From contig JAEKKX010000003.1 in NCBI GenBank assembly GCA_019510125.1, positions 124,001 through 188,000 of the forward strand: a stretch of 64,000 bases of DNA. The letters run 5' to 3'. Each line of letters starts with the position of its first letter. The first letter of the stretch is position 1. Made by a program: the position numbers and the translations under genes. Shown piece after piece: positions 20,101 to 32,261 of the stretch. Origin of the DNA: Lysobacterales bacterium. GTDB taxonomy: Bacteria; Pseudomonadota; Gammaproteobacteria; Xanthomonadales; Xanthomonadaceae. Below the pieces are notes generated by a model, which saw nothing but the letters and a program-made list of their open reading frames with translations, was not told where the DNA came from and ran no database searches.

Positions 20101-20467
20101 GGGCTCGGACGAAAGGGATATGTGATCGATGGGCGGAGCGTTTCGATCGCGCTTCATCGTGTGGCGTTGGTGAAAGCCAGGAATCTTTTTCCGCGCTGGC
20201 GCGCGGGCGACTTTCTTTTTGAAAAGAAAGTCGCCAAAGAAAACATTTCACGTCCAATTCAAAGCTGCCGTCGGGGCCGTGGCCGGGATTTTTCGGCGAG
20301 GCGTCCTGCCTCGTCGAAAAACGGCGGACTTCGTGTCCGCCGCCCTTCGGGTCTCCGATTCCGGGCATGGGCGACGGTGCCGATGGGGTGTCGGGACGAA
20401 TCGGAGAGGCGTCGATTGCAGTGCGCTTCAAGTCGGTGCGGTCGGATCGCGAATGAAACCTTGCGCC
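20084..20467. repeat. Structured tandem repeat, unit 1
   Basis: First of three consecutive copies. It begins inside the end of the cysB-type gene at AGGCGATCACGAG. Three hairpins: HP1 20206-20235 with a 14-bp stem starting GGCGACTTTC and a 2-base loop; HP2 20289-20321, stem starting TTTTTCGGCGAGGC with one G-T wobble; HP3 20323-20341, GGCGGAC against GTCCGCC. It has open frames in several phases but no credible gene. Confidence 0.92.
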
Positions 20468-20858
20468 AGGCGATCACGAGTTTAGGGCTTGGGGGCGGAC
20501 GCAAGGGATGGGCGATCAAGGGGCGGAGCGTTTCGACCGCGCTTCATCGTGTGGCGTTGCTGAAAGCCCGAAATCCTTTTCCGCGCTGGCGCGCGGGCTA
20601 CTTTCTTTGGCGCAAAGAAAGTAGCCAAAGAAAACATTTCACGTCCAATTCAAAGCTGCCGTCGGGGACGTGACCGGGATTTTTCGACAAGGCATCCTGC
20701 CTTGGTCGAAAAACGGCGGACGTCGTGTCCGCCGCCCTTCGGGTCTCCGATTCCGGGCATGGGCGACGGTGCCGATGGGGTGTCCGGACGAATCGGAGAG
20801 GCGTCGATTTCAGCGCGCTTCAAGTCGGTGCGTCGGATCGCGAATGAAATCTTGCGCC
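20468..20858. repeat. Structured tandem repeat, unit 2 with compensatory changes
   Basis: Second copy, 391 bp. HP1 (20596-20626) has GGCTAC instead of GGCGAC on the left and GTAGCC instead of GTCGCC on the right, so the 14-bp stem is kept. HP2 (20680-20713) has CAAGGC against GCCTTG where unit 1 has CGAGGC against GCCTCG, and its wobble position becomes A-T. HP3 differs only in the loop. Outside the stems the copy is nearly identical to unit 1. Confidence 0.92.
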
Positions 20859-21243
20859 AGGCGATCATGAGCTGAGGGCTTGGGGGCGGACGCAAGGGAT
20901 GGGCGATCGAGGGGCGGAGCGTTTCGACCGCGCTTCATCGTGTGGTTTTGGTGAAAGCCCGGAATCCCTTTCCGCGCTGGCGCGCGGGCGACTTTCTTTT
21001 TGAAAAGAAAGTCGCCAAAGAAAACATTTCACGTCCAATTCAAATCTGCCGTCGGGGCCGTGGCCGGGATTTTTCGGCGAGGCGTCCTGCCTCGTCGAAA
21101 AACGGCGGACTCCTGTCCGCCGCCCTTCGGGTCTCCGATTCCGGGGAAGGGCGACGGTGCGGATGGGGTGTCGGGACGAATCGGAGAGGCGTCGATTGCA
21201 GCGCGTTTGAGGTCGGCGCGGTCGGATCGTCAATGAAACCTTG
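20859..21243. repeat. Structured tandem repeat, unit 3
   Basis: Third copy, ending at AATGAAACCTT just before the hydrolase gene. HP1 (20987-21016) and HP2 match unit 1; HP3 keeps the GGCGGAC/GTCCGCC stem but has a shorter 4-base loop. With units 1 and 2 it fills the entire 1.17-kb space between the cysB-type gene and the hydrolase; I see nothing else in that stretch. Confidence 0.92.
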
Positions 21244-21274
21244 GGGGTGCGCGCAGGCTTGCGCGCGCCCGGCA

Positions 21275-22987
21275 TCAGGCGTGCAGCCAGAATGCCGCAT
21301 CGGCGTAGCGCGGGTCCTTCCACCAGTCCGGGACGCTGGTGGCGCAGCGCATCGGCGCGGGGCCGGCCTGGCTCTGCAGCGGGGCGATCACGTCGCCGGA
21401 GGCGTTGCGGCGTGCGCCGCGGCGCGGGGTTTCGGGCACGACGAGGGCGATGTGGCCGCCGCGGCCGTCATGCGCGCCCTCGGCCGCGATCAGCGCGACC
21501 GCGCCCTGGTCGGCCTCGCGCTGCAGCGACGAGACGCTGCCGGTGCGGCGCCAGCCGAAGTGCGCGCCGAAATCGCGCAGCCAGCGGCAGAGGTCGTCGC
21601 TGCCCAATTCGCGCACGGTGTTGCCGATCAGCGCCGGCGGCGGCTTGCCGCCGAGCGCGATGCGCGCGAGCGCGGCGTCGGTCCACCACACCCGCGGCAG
21701 GTAGACGCCGGCGAGGTGGCAGTAATCGTGGGCGTAGACCGCGGCGAAGCCGACGCCGTCGCGCGGTGCGTAGCGCGCATGCGCGGGATCGTCGCAGGCC
21801 AGCCAGTCGACGATTGCGGCGAGTTCGCGGCGCAGCGTCGCCGGATCGTCGCCATGGCGGCCGGGCTGTCCGGGCTCGTCCAGCGACTGCGGCCCCGCGG
21901 GCGCGCGACGGCGGATGGCCGTGCCAGCGGGCGCGGGCAGGTGCGCGGCGACGAATCCGCGCTTCGGCGGCGTCGGCGACGGCGCGAGCACCGGAATCCG
22001 GCGGATGCGGTCGTCGCGGACCAGGTGTTCGGCGGCGGCGAACCCGCGCAGGCGCGCGCCGTAGAGGCTGGTCTCGACCTCGAGGAAACCGTTCACCGGC
22101 GTGTCGTCGACGGCGCGGACCGGATGGCCGTCGGGCAGCGCGGCGATCACGTTCGCGCTCGGCGGCTGCGACCGCTTCGGCTGGCTGCGCAGGCGCAGCG
22201 TCGCGCCACGGGTCTCGACCCGATGGAAACGCCCGCCGGCCTCGAGCGGCGAGGGCGGCGGCAGCAGCGCTTCGCCCGGACGCGGCGACGGCCACGCGGG
22301 CGTGTCCGCGAGCGGTGCGGTCTTCGCCAGGCGCAGCCAGGCCAGCACCGATTCGCCGTAGTAGCGCTGGCCGTCGAAATGGCCCTGGCGCAGGCCGCGC
22401 TCCGGACGGAAGCGGCCGGTGTTGTAGACGATCGCGACCTGCGCCAGGCGCTCGTCGTCCAGCCGGCTGGCGTCGCGCAGGCCGAGCACGTGCAGGCAGC
22501 GCCGCAGTTCGCGCGTGCAGTGTTCCAGGGTCTGCCCGAACCGGGCCCAGCGCCGTTCGAGGAAGTACTCCGGATCGTCGGGGAAATGCTGCAGGTCGCG
22601 CTGGAACAGGCCGAAGCCGTGGCAGAACTTGTCCGGATTGGCGACCGAGCGCTCGTAGCCCGGAATGTGCGCGGCCATCTCGACCAGCGCCGCGCGCGCG
22701 ATCGCGAACATCTCGGCGCCGCGCGGATGGCCGAGCAGGTCGGCGCGATGCTTCGGGAACGGCCGCCCGCTGCCGTCCGCGCGGGCGTCGATGGTGTCGC
22801 CGACGCACAGCGCGAGCAGCGCCGCTTCGTCGAGGCCGTCGCGGCGCAGCTTCGACCAGATGAAGCCGGTTTCCTGGCAGGCCAGCGCCACGATCAGGTC
22901 GAGCGTCAGCGGCGTGCCCGCGAGCGCGGGCACGATGCGTTCGGCGAAGGTGCGCTTGAACCAGATCAGATCGTCGCGGTCGGGCAT
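21275..22987 (-). CDS. Modular peptidoglycan hydrolase: lysozyme-like, SH3-like and CHAP/NlpC-like domains
   Basis: Protein of 570 residues without a signal peptide. Residues about 25-215 look like a lytic-transglycosylase/lysozyme fold: catalytic-type glutamate E39 in VALACQETGFIW, then FCHGFGLFQRDLQHF and IVYNTG, equivalents of the GLMQ and YNAG motifs. Around 255-325 is a bacterial SH3-like segment (ATLRLRSQPKRSQ to LRGFAAAEHLV). The C-terminal third has a cysteine in YAHDYCHLAGVYLP and a histidine in GRGGHIALVVPE, the spacing of NlpC/P60 or CHAP endopeptidases. A CCAGGAG precedes the start. It is the last gene of the DUF2589 cassette. Domain calls are by motif only; export route is unknown. 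Confidence 0.65.
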   Translation of the reverse strand: MPDRDDLIWFKRTFAERIVPALAGTPLTLDLIVALACQETGFIWSKLRRDGLDEAALLALCVGDTIDARADGSGRPFPKHRADLLGHPRGAEMFAIARAALVEMAAHIPGYERSVANPDKFCHGFGLFQRDLQHFPDDPEYFLERRWARFGQTLEHCTRELRRCLHVLGLRDASRLDDERLAQVAIVYNTGRFRPERGLRQGHFDGQRYYGESVLAWLRLAKTAPLADTPAWPSPRPGEALLPPPSPLEAGGRFHRVETRGATLRLRSQPKRSQPPSANVIAALPDGHPVRAVDDTPVNGFLEVETSLYGARLRGFAAAEHLVRDDRIRRIPVLAPSPTPPKRGFVAAHLPAPAGTAIRRRAPAGPQSLDEPGQPGRHGDDPATLRRELAAIVDWLACDDPAHARYAPRDGVGFAAVYAHDYCHLAGVYLPRVWWTDAALARIALGGKPPPALIGNTVRELGSDDLCRWLRDFGAHFGWRRTGSVSSLQREADQGAVALIAAEGAHDGRGGHIALVVPETPRRGARRNASGDVIAPLQSQAGPAPMRCATSVPDWWKDPRYADAAFWLHA

Positions 22988-23010
22988 GCACGGCTCCTGG
23001 AAAACATGAC

Positions 23011-23085
23011 CTGTCGAAACATCGTCTCTCGAAGCATCGCTTCTCGAAGCATCGCCTGTCGAAACACGGTCCCTCGAACAAGCGA
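23011..23085 (-). repeat. 15-bp tandem repeat, five units, upstream of the hydrolase
   Basis: Units start at 23011, 23026, 23041, 23056 and 23071, with consensus CTCTCGAAGCATCGC. Read on the minus strand one frame gives RCFER-like pentapeptides, but that frame is not the hydrolase frame, and the hydrolase ribosome binding site lies after the repeat. It occupies part of the 163-bp gap between the hydrolase and the 191-residue gene. Confidence 0.9.
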
Positions 23086-23150
23086 TTTCCCGGGGCGGTG
23101 TCCCGCCGGCGGCGACCGCGCCGGCCGCCGCCGACGGGGTCGATGCGCCG

Positions 23151-23726
23151 TCAGCGCAGGCCCATCTCCATCGGGAAATCGCGCGGGTCGATCTCCTCGG
23201 CCAGCAGCAGGCGGATGTCGTCGGCGGACAGCAGCGCCCGCAACTGCGCGGCGAGGGGCTTGAGCTGGTCGTGGCCGGTGCACAGCGCCCAGACGCGCTC
23301 GATCATCGCCGCCAGATCGGCCGCCGGATCGTAACGCACGGCGCCGCTCTGGGCGACGATCATCAGCAGTTGCCGGGCGAGATCGCGGGCCTGGCGCAGC
23401 TTCGCCGAAAACGGCTCCAGCGCGTCCTGCACCGTGCGCTGCAGATCATGCAGCGCGGCGACCGCGGCGGCGGTCTGCCGGCGGCGCAGATCGCCGCGCC
23501 GGCGCGCGTCCTCGAACGCGGGGGCGAGGATCCGCGCGCGCAGGCCGGCGAGGTCGGCCGCGGCCGGCAGGCGATGGCCGGACAGCAGCGCTTCGGCGCG
23601 ATCGATCCAGCCCAGCAGCGCCGGCAGCGCGCCGGGCGTCCTGCGCTCGAAACCGCGCACGAGGGCGGGGACGTCCAGCAGCAGCGCGGACGCGTCGTTC
23701 ACCAGTCGGTAGGTCGATCGCAACAT
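23151..23726 (-). CDS. Unknown helical protein of the DUF2589 cassette
   Basis: Soluble protein of 191 residues, predicted almost entirely alpha-helical, leucine-, alanine- and arginine-rich, with a C-terminal DDIRLLLAEEIDPRDFPMEMGLR. No signal peptide, membrane helix, catalytic motif or family that I recognise. It starts four bases after the stop of the 235-residue gene, with GGAG six to ten bases before the ATG. Its fixed place between DUF2589-type proteins and the hydrolase suggests a structural or adaptor role in the same system; that is inference. Confidence 0.7.
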   Translation of the reverse strand: MLRSTYRLVNDASALLLDVPALVRGFERRTPGALPALLGWIDRAEALLSGHRLPAAADLAGLRARILAPAFEDARRRGDLRRRQTAAAVAALHDLQRTVQDALEPFSAKLRQARDLARQLLMIVAQSGAVRYDPAADLAAMIERVWALCTGHDQLKPLAAQLRALLSADDIRLLLAEEIDPRDFPMEMGLR

Positions 23727-23729
23727 GGC

Positions 23730-24437
23730 TCACTCCGGGATCAGGCGGCGTTCGACGCTGCCGTCGTCGCGCTGCAGGGTCTGCCATTCCATGCCGTCCT
23801 CGCCGACGGTCAGGCGGATGCGCAGCATGTCCTCGGGGCGCTGTTCGCGAAGCCGCGCGGCGTCGGCGATCACGGTGAGCTGGTCGAGCACCGGCTTCTC
23901 CGCGACGCCGGACACCAGGCCGAGGCCGAGCTCGAAGCAGCGCTTGGCGATCTCGTCCCGGGCGTAGCCGTCGGGGAACTTGCCGTCGTGCAGTTTCGCT
24001 TCCATGCCGATCTCGAACAGGTCGGCGACGATGCCGTCGGCGAAGACGTACATCGGCTTCTGCACCTCGCCGCCGCCGCGGATCTCCTCGACCAGCGTGT
24101 CGGTGCGCGCATCGAGCGCGCGCTGCAGTTTCTGCGCCGGCACCGGCGGCAGTTCGGCGTAGCCGATGAAGCGGCCGAGCTCGCGCGCGACGATGCGCTT
24201 GAATTCGGCGTTGCCGATCGGGTCGAGCTGGAAGCCGATGCGTTCGGCCAGGCCTTCGATCGCGATCGGCACGTTCAGTTCGATGTCGCCGATGCGCATG
24301 CGCGGGATCGGGAAGTGGCGGAGCAGGTCGTGTTTCGCGTACAGCTCGGCCACCTGCACGCTGCGGGCGTCGGCCATCATGCGCGCGTCGGTGAGGCTGG
24401 CGATCAGGCCGCCGAGGTAGTCGTTGAGCGTGGGCAT
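23730..24437 (-). CDS. DUF2589-like protein, second of the cassette
   Basis: Protein of 235 residues. Its N-terminal third (LNDYLGGLIASLTDARMMADARSVQVAELYAKHDLLRHFPIPRMRIGDIELNVPIAIEG) has the layout of DUF2589: a helix rich in alanine and glutamine, then a PIPRMRIGDIELNV strand like the LTIPALRIEEITIDF strand of its neighbour. The remainder is helical with a final strand pair (RLTVGEDGMEWQTLQRDDGSVERRLIPE). AAGGA lies upstream of the start. Relationship to the 194-residue protein is my reading of the shared strand motif and would need a profile search. Confidence 0.65.
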   Translation of the reverse strand: MPTLNDYLGGLIASLTDARMMADARSVQVAELYAKHDLLRHFPIPRMRIGDIELNVPIAIEGLAERIGFQLDPIGNAEFKRIVARELGRFIGYAELPPVPAQKLQRALDARTDTLVEEIRGGGEVQKPMYVFADGIVADLFEIGMEAKLHDGKFPDGYARDEIAKRCFELGLGLVSGVAEKPVLDQLTVIADAARLREQRPEDMLRIRLTVGEDGMEWQTLQRDDGSVERRLIPE

Positions 24438-24516
24438 GGCAAGGTCCTTGCGGGAATCGGGGTTGGAGGCGCGGTGCGAGCGCCGGGGAAAATGCGGTGG
24501 AAGGCGCGGCGGAAAG

Positions 24517-24540
24517 CGGAGCCGGCCGCGGCCGGCTCCG
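24517..24540. terminator. 24-bp perfect palindrome inside the DUF2589 cassette
   Basis: CGGAGCCGGCCG followed directly by its reverse complement, placed nine bases after the stop of the 194-residue gene and 80 bases before the next start. There is only a weak pyrimidine run behind it on the minus strand, so I read it as a partial terminator or mRNA-stabilising hairpin that would let the first gene be expressed more strongly than the rest. Confidence 0.5.
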
Positions 24541-24548
24541 CGCGGCCG

Positions 24549-25133
24549 TCAGTGCGCCGCGATGCTGTCCTCGAGCATGGTCAGGATCCGGTCCAGGCCG
24601 GCCGGGAGTTCGTCGTTGACCGCGCGCACGTGGACGCCGAGGTTGTAGGTGCGCTCGGTGCTCGTGCCGCTGCTGGAGGTGCGCTTGTACGACGCGGACG
24701 CCTTGAAGTTCACCTTCCAGACCTTGAGGCTCAGCTCGGCGCTGCCGGCGAACTCGCTGGCGACGTTGCTGGTCTCGGTCGAGGTCAGCTTGGCGTTGAA
24801 GTCGATCGTGATCTCCTCGATCCGCAGCGCCGGGATGGTGAGCATGGTCAGGAAGGGCACCGAGATCAGCACCTCGGCTTCCTTGTACGGCTCGGAGGTC
24901 GGGCCGGTGGTCGCCTGCGGGTCGTAGTCCGGGTTGGGGACCTTCTTGGTGTACTTGAAGTCGACGTAGCGCAGTTCGGTGCCGCCGGCGCCGTCGTCCT
25001 TGAAGCCGACTTCCTGGATGAAGTTGACCTGCGACATCGACGCGGCGTGCTGCGCGTCCACCGCGGCCTGCAGCGGGCCGGCGATGTAGACGTTGAAGTC
25101 GAGGCTGTTGAGTTCCTGCACGAGATTGGGCAT
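24549..25133 (-). CDS. DUF2589 domain protein, first of the cassette
   Basis: Protein of 194 residues that fits DUF2589: FNVYIAGPLQAAVDAQHAASMSQVNFIQEVGF at the N-terminus, a YVDFKYTKKVPN strand, then FLTMLTIPALRIEEITIDFNAKLTS and long alternating beta strands (ELSLKVWKVNFKASASYKR). No signal peptide. DUF2589 proteins are widespread, usually encoded in small groups, and have no function that I know of. AAGGA lies seven bases before the ATG. First gene of a four-gene run with the 235- and 191-residue proteins and the hydrolase. Confidence 0.8.
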   Translation of the reverse strand: MPNLVQELNSLDFNVYIAGPLQAAVDAQHAASMSQVNFIQEVGFKDDGAGGTELRYVDFKYTKKVPNPDYDPQATTGPTSEPYKEAEVLISVPFLTMLTIPALRIEEITIDFNAKLTSTETSNVASEFAGSAELSLKVWKVNFKASASYKRTSSSGTSTERTYNLGVHVRAVNDELPAGLDRILTMLEDSIAAH

Positions 25134-25603
25134 GGGTCGTTCCTTGATGGAGGGCGCCTACTCTGTTGCGGCTTTTCGGCATTCGCCGTCGCGTCGTCGC
25201 CGCAGCGTCGCGGTGGCCGCTCCGTCCTGGAGCCGGCCTTCGCGGCGAAAGCGTCCCTGCGCGGGCGGCGTCGCGCCGCCTCGCCGGCGATCGTCGTGAG
25301 CGTGGGTCCCGGGGACCGGGACGGGGTCGAAGGCGGGTGTCGTCCCGCGTTGGAGTCATTTTCCGCAGCCCGGTCGCAGCGGCTGCGATCCTCCGGAACC
25401 CCGCGTTTTCATTCGGGAAAACAGCGTTCCGCCCGCGTCCGCGGGCGCCTGGCGCGGGTCGCGGGCGGTGCGACCCGGACGGGGTCGCCGCACGCAGCGG
25501 CGGCGCGCTGCGCGGCCTGCTCGCCGCCCTGCGCCGCGCGCGGTATGTTAGGCGGACGCTGCGCCGGAACGTGCCGGACCAGGGCACAAGACCAGGGGGA
25601 GGG
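25134..25603. other. 470-bp divergent intergenic region
   Basis: Separates the DUF2589 cassette (minus) from the hybrid histidine kinase (plus). It is G+C-rich with several direct and inverted GCG-type words but no tRNA, no clear sigma-70 boxes and no credible short gene. It must hold the promoters of both transcription units. A TATGTTAGG near 25553 is the only A+T-richer stretch close to the kinase gene. Confidence 0.5.
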
Positions 25604-27427
<1,824 letters not shown>

Positions 27428-27437
27428 CCGCACCCGC

Positions 27438-28175
27438 ATGAGCCGACCCGACATGCCTCATCCCGACACGACGCAAGCCGCAACGGTGCAGACCGCAACG
27501 ACGCAGGCCGCAACGACGCAGGCCGCAACGACGCAGGCCGCCCTGCCTCGCCGCCTGCTGCTGATCGGCGCCAGCGGACTGGTCGGCGCCCACGCGCTGG
27601 CGCTGTCGCTCGCCGATCCACGGGTCGCGCGCGTGGTCGCGCCCACCCGCCGTGCGCTGCCCGCGCATCCGAAGCTGGAGAACCCGATCGTCGATTTCGA
27701 GGCGCTGCCGCGGGACGCCGCCTGGTGGGCGGCCGACGGCGCCGTCAGCGCGCTGGGCACCACGATCCGCGTCGCCGGCTCGCAGGCGGCGTTCCGCCGG
27801 GTCGACGTCGACTACGTGGTCGAGACCGCGGCGCTGGCGCGCGCCGCCGGGGTCCGCGCGTTCGCGCTGAACACGGCGCTGGGCGCCGACCCGTCGGCCC
27901 GCAATTTCTACCTGCGCTGCAAGGGCGAGGCCGAACGCGGGGTCGAGGCGCTGGACTTCCCGGCGCTGACCCTGGTCCGGCCGGCGCTGATCGGCGGCGA
28001 GCGCGCGCAGCCGCGGCCGATGGAGCGGCTGGCCATCCGGCTCACGAACGCGCTGTCGCCGCTGTTGCCGAGGCGCTACCGGGTGGTCCACGCCGAGCGG
28101 ATCGCCCGCCGCCTGCTGGAAGGCGCGCTGCGCGACGAACCGGGGCTGCGGATCGTCGAATCCGAGGCGATCTGA
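27438..28175 (+). CDS. NAD(P)-binding Rossmann-fold protein, TIP30/atypical SDR type
   Basis: Protein of 245 residues. After an N-terminal repeat tail (five units of the QAATT kind from a 15-bp DNA repeat) comes RRLLLIGASGLVGAHALALSL, the G-x2-G-x2-G nucleotide-binding motif, then SALGTTIRVAGSQAAFRRVDVDY and an ARNFYLRCKGEAERGVEAL segment with the Y-x-x-x-K catalytic pair of SDR enzymes. These proteins are nucleoside-diphosphate-sugar epimerase-like; substrate unknown. It begins ten bases after the kinase stop. A start nearer the Rossmann fold is not available as ATG within the tail. Confidence 0.8.
   Translation: MSRPDMPHPDTTQAATVQTATTQAATTQAATTQAALPRRLLLIGASGLVGAHALALSLADPRVARVVAPTRRALPAHPKLENPIVDFEALPRDAAWWAADGAVSALGTTIRVAGSQAAFRRVDVDYVVETAALARAAGVRAFALNTALGADPSARNFYLRCKGEAERGVEALDFPALTLVRPALIGGERAQPRPMERLAIRLTNALSPLLPRRYRVVHAERIARRLLEGALRDEPGLRIVESEAI
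27465..27539 (+). repeat. 15-bp tandem repeat, five units, 5' end of the Rossmann gene
   Basis: Units start at 27465, 27480, 27495, 27510 and 27525, consensus GCAACGACGCAGGCC; the last three are identical. It is in frame with the gene and writes a threonine- and alanine-rich N-terminal tail not needed for the Rossmann fold. Confidence 0.95.
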
Positions 28176-28289
28176 ACGGCCGTCCGCAACCGCCGTCCCC
28201 GGACCCGGCCCGGCCGGAGATCGCGAATTAGAGCGACAACCCGAGGCCGCGGGCGCACAATGGCCGGTTTCCAGCCGTGCGGGTGCGTC

Positions 28290-30260
<1,971 letters not shown>

Positions 30261-30318
30261 ACTTGCCAAGCCCGGCCGGTTTTGCTGGACTGCCCGGAGG
30301 CGTTCGCCACCGGAGAGC

Positions 30319-32232
30319 ATGATGCTGGACAGCAGATTCGTCGCCACGACCGTCGCGTTGGTGATCGCATGGGCGACGTCCCATGCCGCGGTCGCGGCGA
30401 CGCCACCGTCGCTGGAGCAGATCCTCCGCCCCAGCCGGCACACGCTGGTGGAGATCTCGCCCGGCGGGCGCTACATCGGCGCCACCCTGCGTGAGCCGGA
30501 GAACAACCAGAACCGGATGGTGCTGGTTGTCATCGACAGGGCGACCAACAAGCCGGTGCGCATCCTCGATCCGGAGGAGAAGGCGGAGATCGGCCGGATG
30601 TGGTGGGCCGGCGACGAACGCCTGTTCGCCCAGGTCCGCTGGGGCGGCGACATGTTCCAGCAGTATTTCGTCGATCCGCGGGTGATCGCGATCAATGTCG
30701 ACGGCAGCGGCAAGCGCCTGATCGACGCCTACATCCTCGACATCCTCGACGATGGCCACATGCTGATCGAACGCTGCGCGAAGCAGACCAGCGAGGGCTG
30801 CTTCAACTTCGTGCAGAAGGTCGACACGCTGAACGCCCGCAGCGGGCCGCGCATCGTCGACGCGCCCGCGGCCAATGCCTGGTATTTCACCGACAACGCC
30901 GGGAACGTGCTGTTCGCCACGGTCTGGGACAATGACGATGGACTGCAGACGATCTGGCGCCGGCGCGGCGATGCGTGGGAACCCTTCAACGAGGAAGCGA
31001 AAAGCGGGATCAGGATCGCGCTGATCGGCACCTCGCGCGACGACCGGCAGGCGTACCTGCAGGTGGAGGCGACGCAGGGACCCGACCGGATCGAGCGGAT
31101 GGACCTCGCCAGCGGCGAACGGACCGAGGTGATGCGCGATCCCGAACTGGATCCGGCCTTCATCGTGTGGTCCGCCGACGGCCGCCAGCCGATCGGCGCG
31201 GCCTACGGCCTCGGCGTGCCGCGGGCGCGCTTCTGGGACCCGGCGGACCCCGATGCGAAACTCCTGCGCGGCATCGAGGCGGCGTTTCCCGAGGATGCGG
31301 TGGCCTTCGCCAACGGCTCCCGCGACGGCCGGCACATCGTGGTGAACGTGTGGGGCGATCGCGACCCGGGCAGCTACTACCTGCTCGACCGCGACACCAG
31401 GAAAATGGACCTCGTCGCACGGGCGAAGCCGTGGCTGTCGCCGGACGCGCTCGCGCGCAACACGCCGATCACGTTCCGCACCCGCGACGGCCTCACCCTG
31501 CACGGTTACCTCACCCTGCCGCTGGATGTGCGCGCGCCGCCGCCGCTGGTGGTCCTGCCGCATGGCGGGCCGTTCGAGATCGAGGACGAGTGGAGTTACG
31601 ACGAGGAAACCCAGATCCTCGCCGCCAGCGGCTACGCCGTGCTGCGGATCAACTATCGCGGTTCCGGCGGCTTCGGTCGCGCCTTCGAGCGCGCCGGCTA
31701 TCGCCAGTGGGGCCTGAAGATCATGGACGACATCATCGACGGCACGCGCTGGGCGATGGCCGACGGCCGGATCGATGCCGCGCGCGTCTGTCTGTGGGGC
31801 AGCAGTTTCGGCGGCTATGCCGCGTTGATGGGCGTGGCGCTGGAACCTGACTTGTACCGCTGCGCCATTTCCACCGCCGGGCCGACCGACCTGACCATCA
31901 CCCGCCGATGGGGCGATACCCGTCGCAGCGCGAGCGGCCGGCACTACCTCGACGAAGCGGTCGGCGACGACGAGAAGGCGCTGTACGCGCAGTCGCCGGT
32001 GAGCCGGGTCGATCGCATCCGCGTGCCGGTGATGCTGGTCCACGGGCGCCACGACAAGCGGGTGTCGTTCGAGCACGCCAAGGCGATGGTCGCTGCGATG
32101 GAGAAGGCCGGCAAGCCGATGGAGACCTACTTCTTCGGCGACGAGACCCACGGCATCTACGGCGACGAGAACCGCAAGGAATACTACGAACACGTCCTGG
32201 CGTTCCTGCGCAAGCACCTGCGCGCCGAGTGA
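30319..32232 (+). CDS. S9 family (prolyl oligopeptidase-type) serine peptidase
   Basis: Secreted peptidase of 637 residues with a signal peptide (FVATTVALVIAWATSHAAVAA), an N-terminal beta-propeller (residues about 30-370) and an alpha/beta-hydrolase domain. The nucleophile serine lies in LWGSSFGGYAALMGV, the aspartate in MLVHGRHDKRVSFEHA and the histidine in GDETHGIYG, the order of the S9 catalytic triad. The LPHGGPFEIEDEW oxyanion region is present. Such enzymes are abundant in this bacterial family and degrade peptides in the periplasm or outside. Start at the ATG behind CCGGAGAGC; a second ATG follows directly. Confidence 0.9.
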   Translation: MMLDSRFVATTVALVIAWATSHAAVAATPPSLEQILRPSRHTLVEISPGGRYIGATLREPENNQNRMVLVVIDRATNKPVRILDPEEKAEIGRMWWAGDERLFAQVRWGGDMFQQYFVDPRVIAINVDGSGKRLIDAYILDILDDGHMLIERCAKQTSEGCFNFVQKVDTLNARSGPRIVDAPAANAWYFTDNAGNVLFATVWDNDDGLQTIWRRRGDAWEPFNEEAKSGIRIALIGTSRDDRQAYLQVEATQGPDRIERMDLASGERTEVMRDPELDPAFIVWSADGRQPIGAAYGLGVPRARFWDPADPDAKLLRGIEAAFPEDAVAFANGSRDGRHIVVNVWGDRDPGSYYLLDRDTRKMDLVARAKPWLSPDALARNTPITFRTRDGLTLHGYLTLPLDVRAPPPLVVLPHGGPFEIEDEWSYDEETQILAASGYAVLRINYRGSGGFGRAFERAGYRQWGLKIMDDIIDGTRWAMADGRIDAARVCLWGSSFGGYAALMGVALEPDLYRCAISTAGPTDLTITRRWGDTRRSASGRHYLDEAVGDDEKALYAQSPVSRVDRIRVPVMLVHGRHDKRVSFEHAKAMVAAMEKAGKPMETYFFGDETHGIYGDENRKEYYEHVLAFLRKHLRAE

Positions 32233-32261
32233 CCGGTCGGGGACCGGGAAGGGGATTTTCG

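Noticed and set aside
20122-21236. Several open frames of 60-180 codons in the tandem repeat (for example a frame with GDFLFEKKVAKENISRP)
   Set aside because: The frames cross the hairpins, change with copy, and the paired substitutions keep the stems rather than the codons. I treat them as spurious.
20084-21243. CRISPR array or insertion sequence as an explanation of the repeats
   Set aside because: Units are about 385 bp with no spacer pattern, no transposase frame and no terminal inverted repeats with target duplication.
23011-23081. RCFER-type pentapeptide frame as the true start of the hydrolase
   Set aside because: The repeat frame differs from the hydrolase frame, and the hydrolase has its own CCAGGAG and start at 22987.
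21275-25133. Prophage or tailocin remnant
   Set aside because: There is a cell-wall hydrolase but no tail, sheath, capsid, holin or integrase gene nearby, and DUF2589 is not a tail family known to me.
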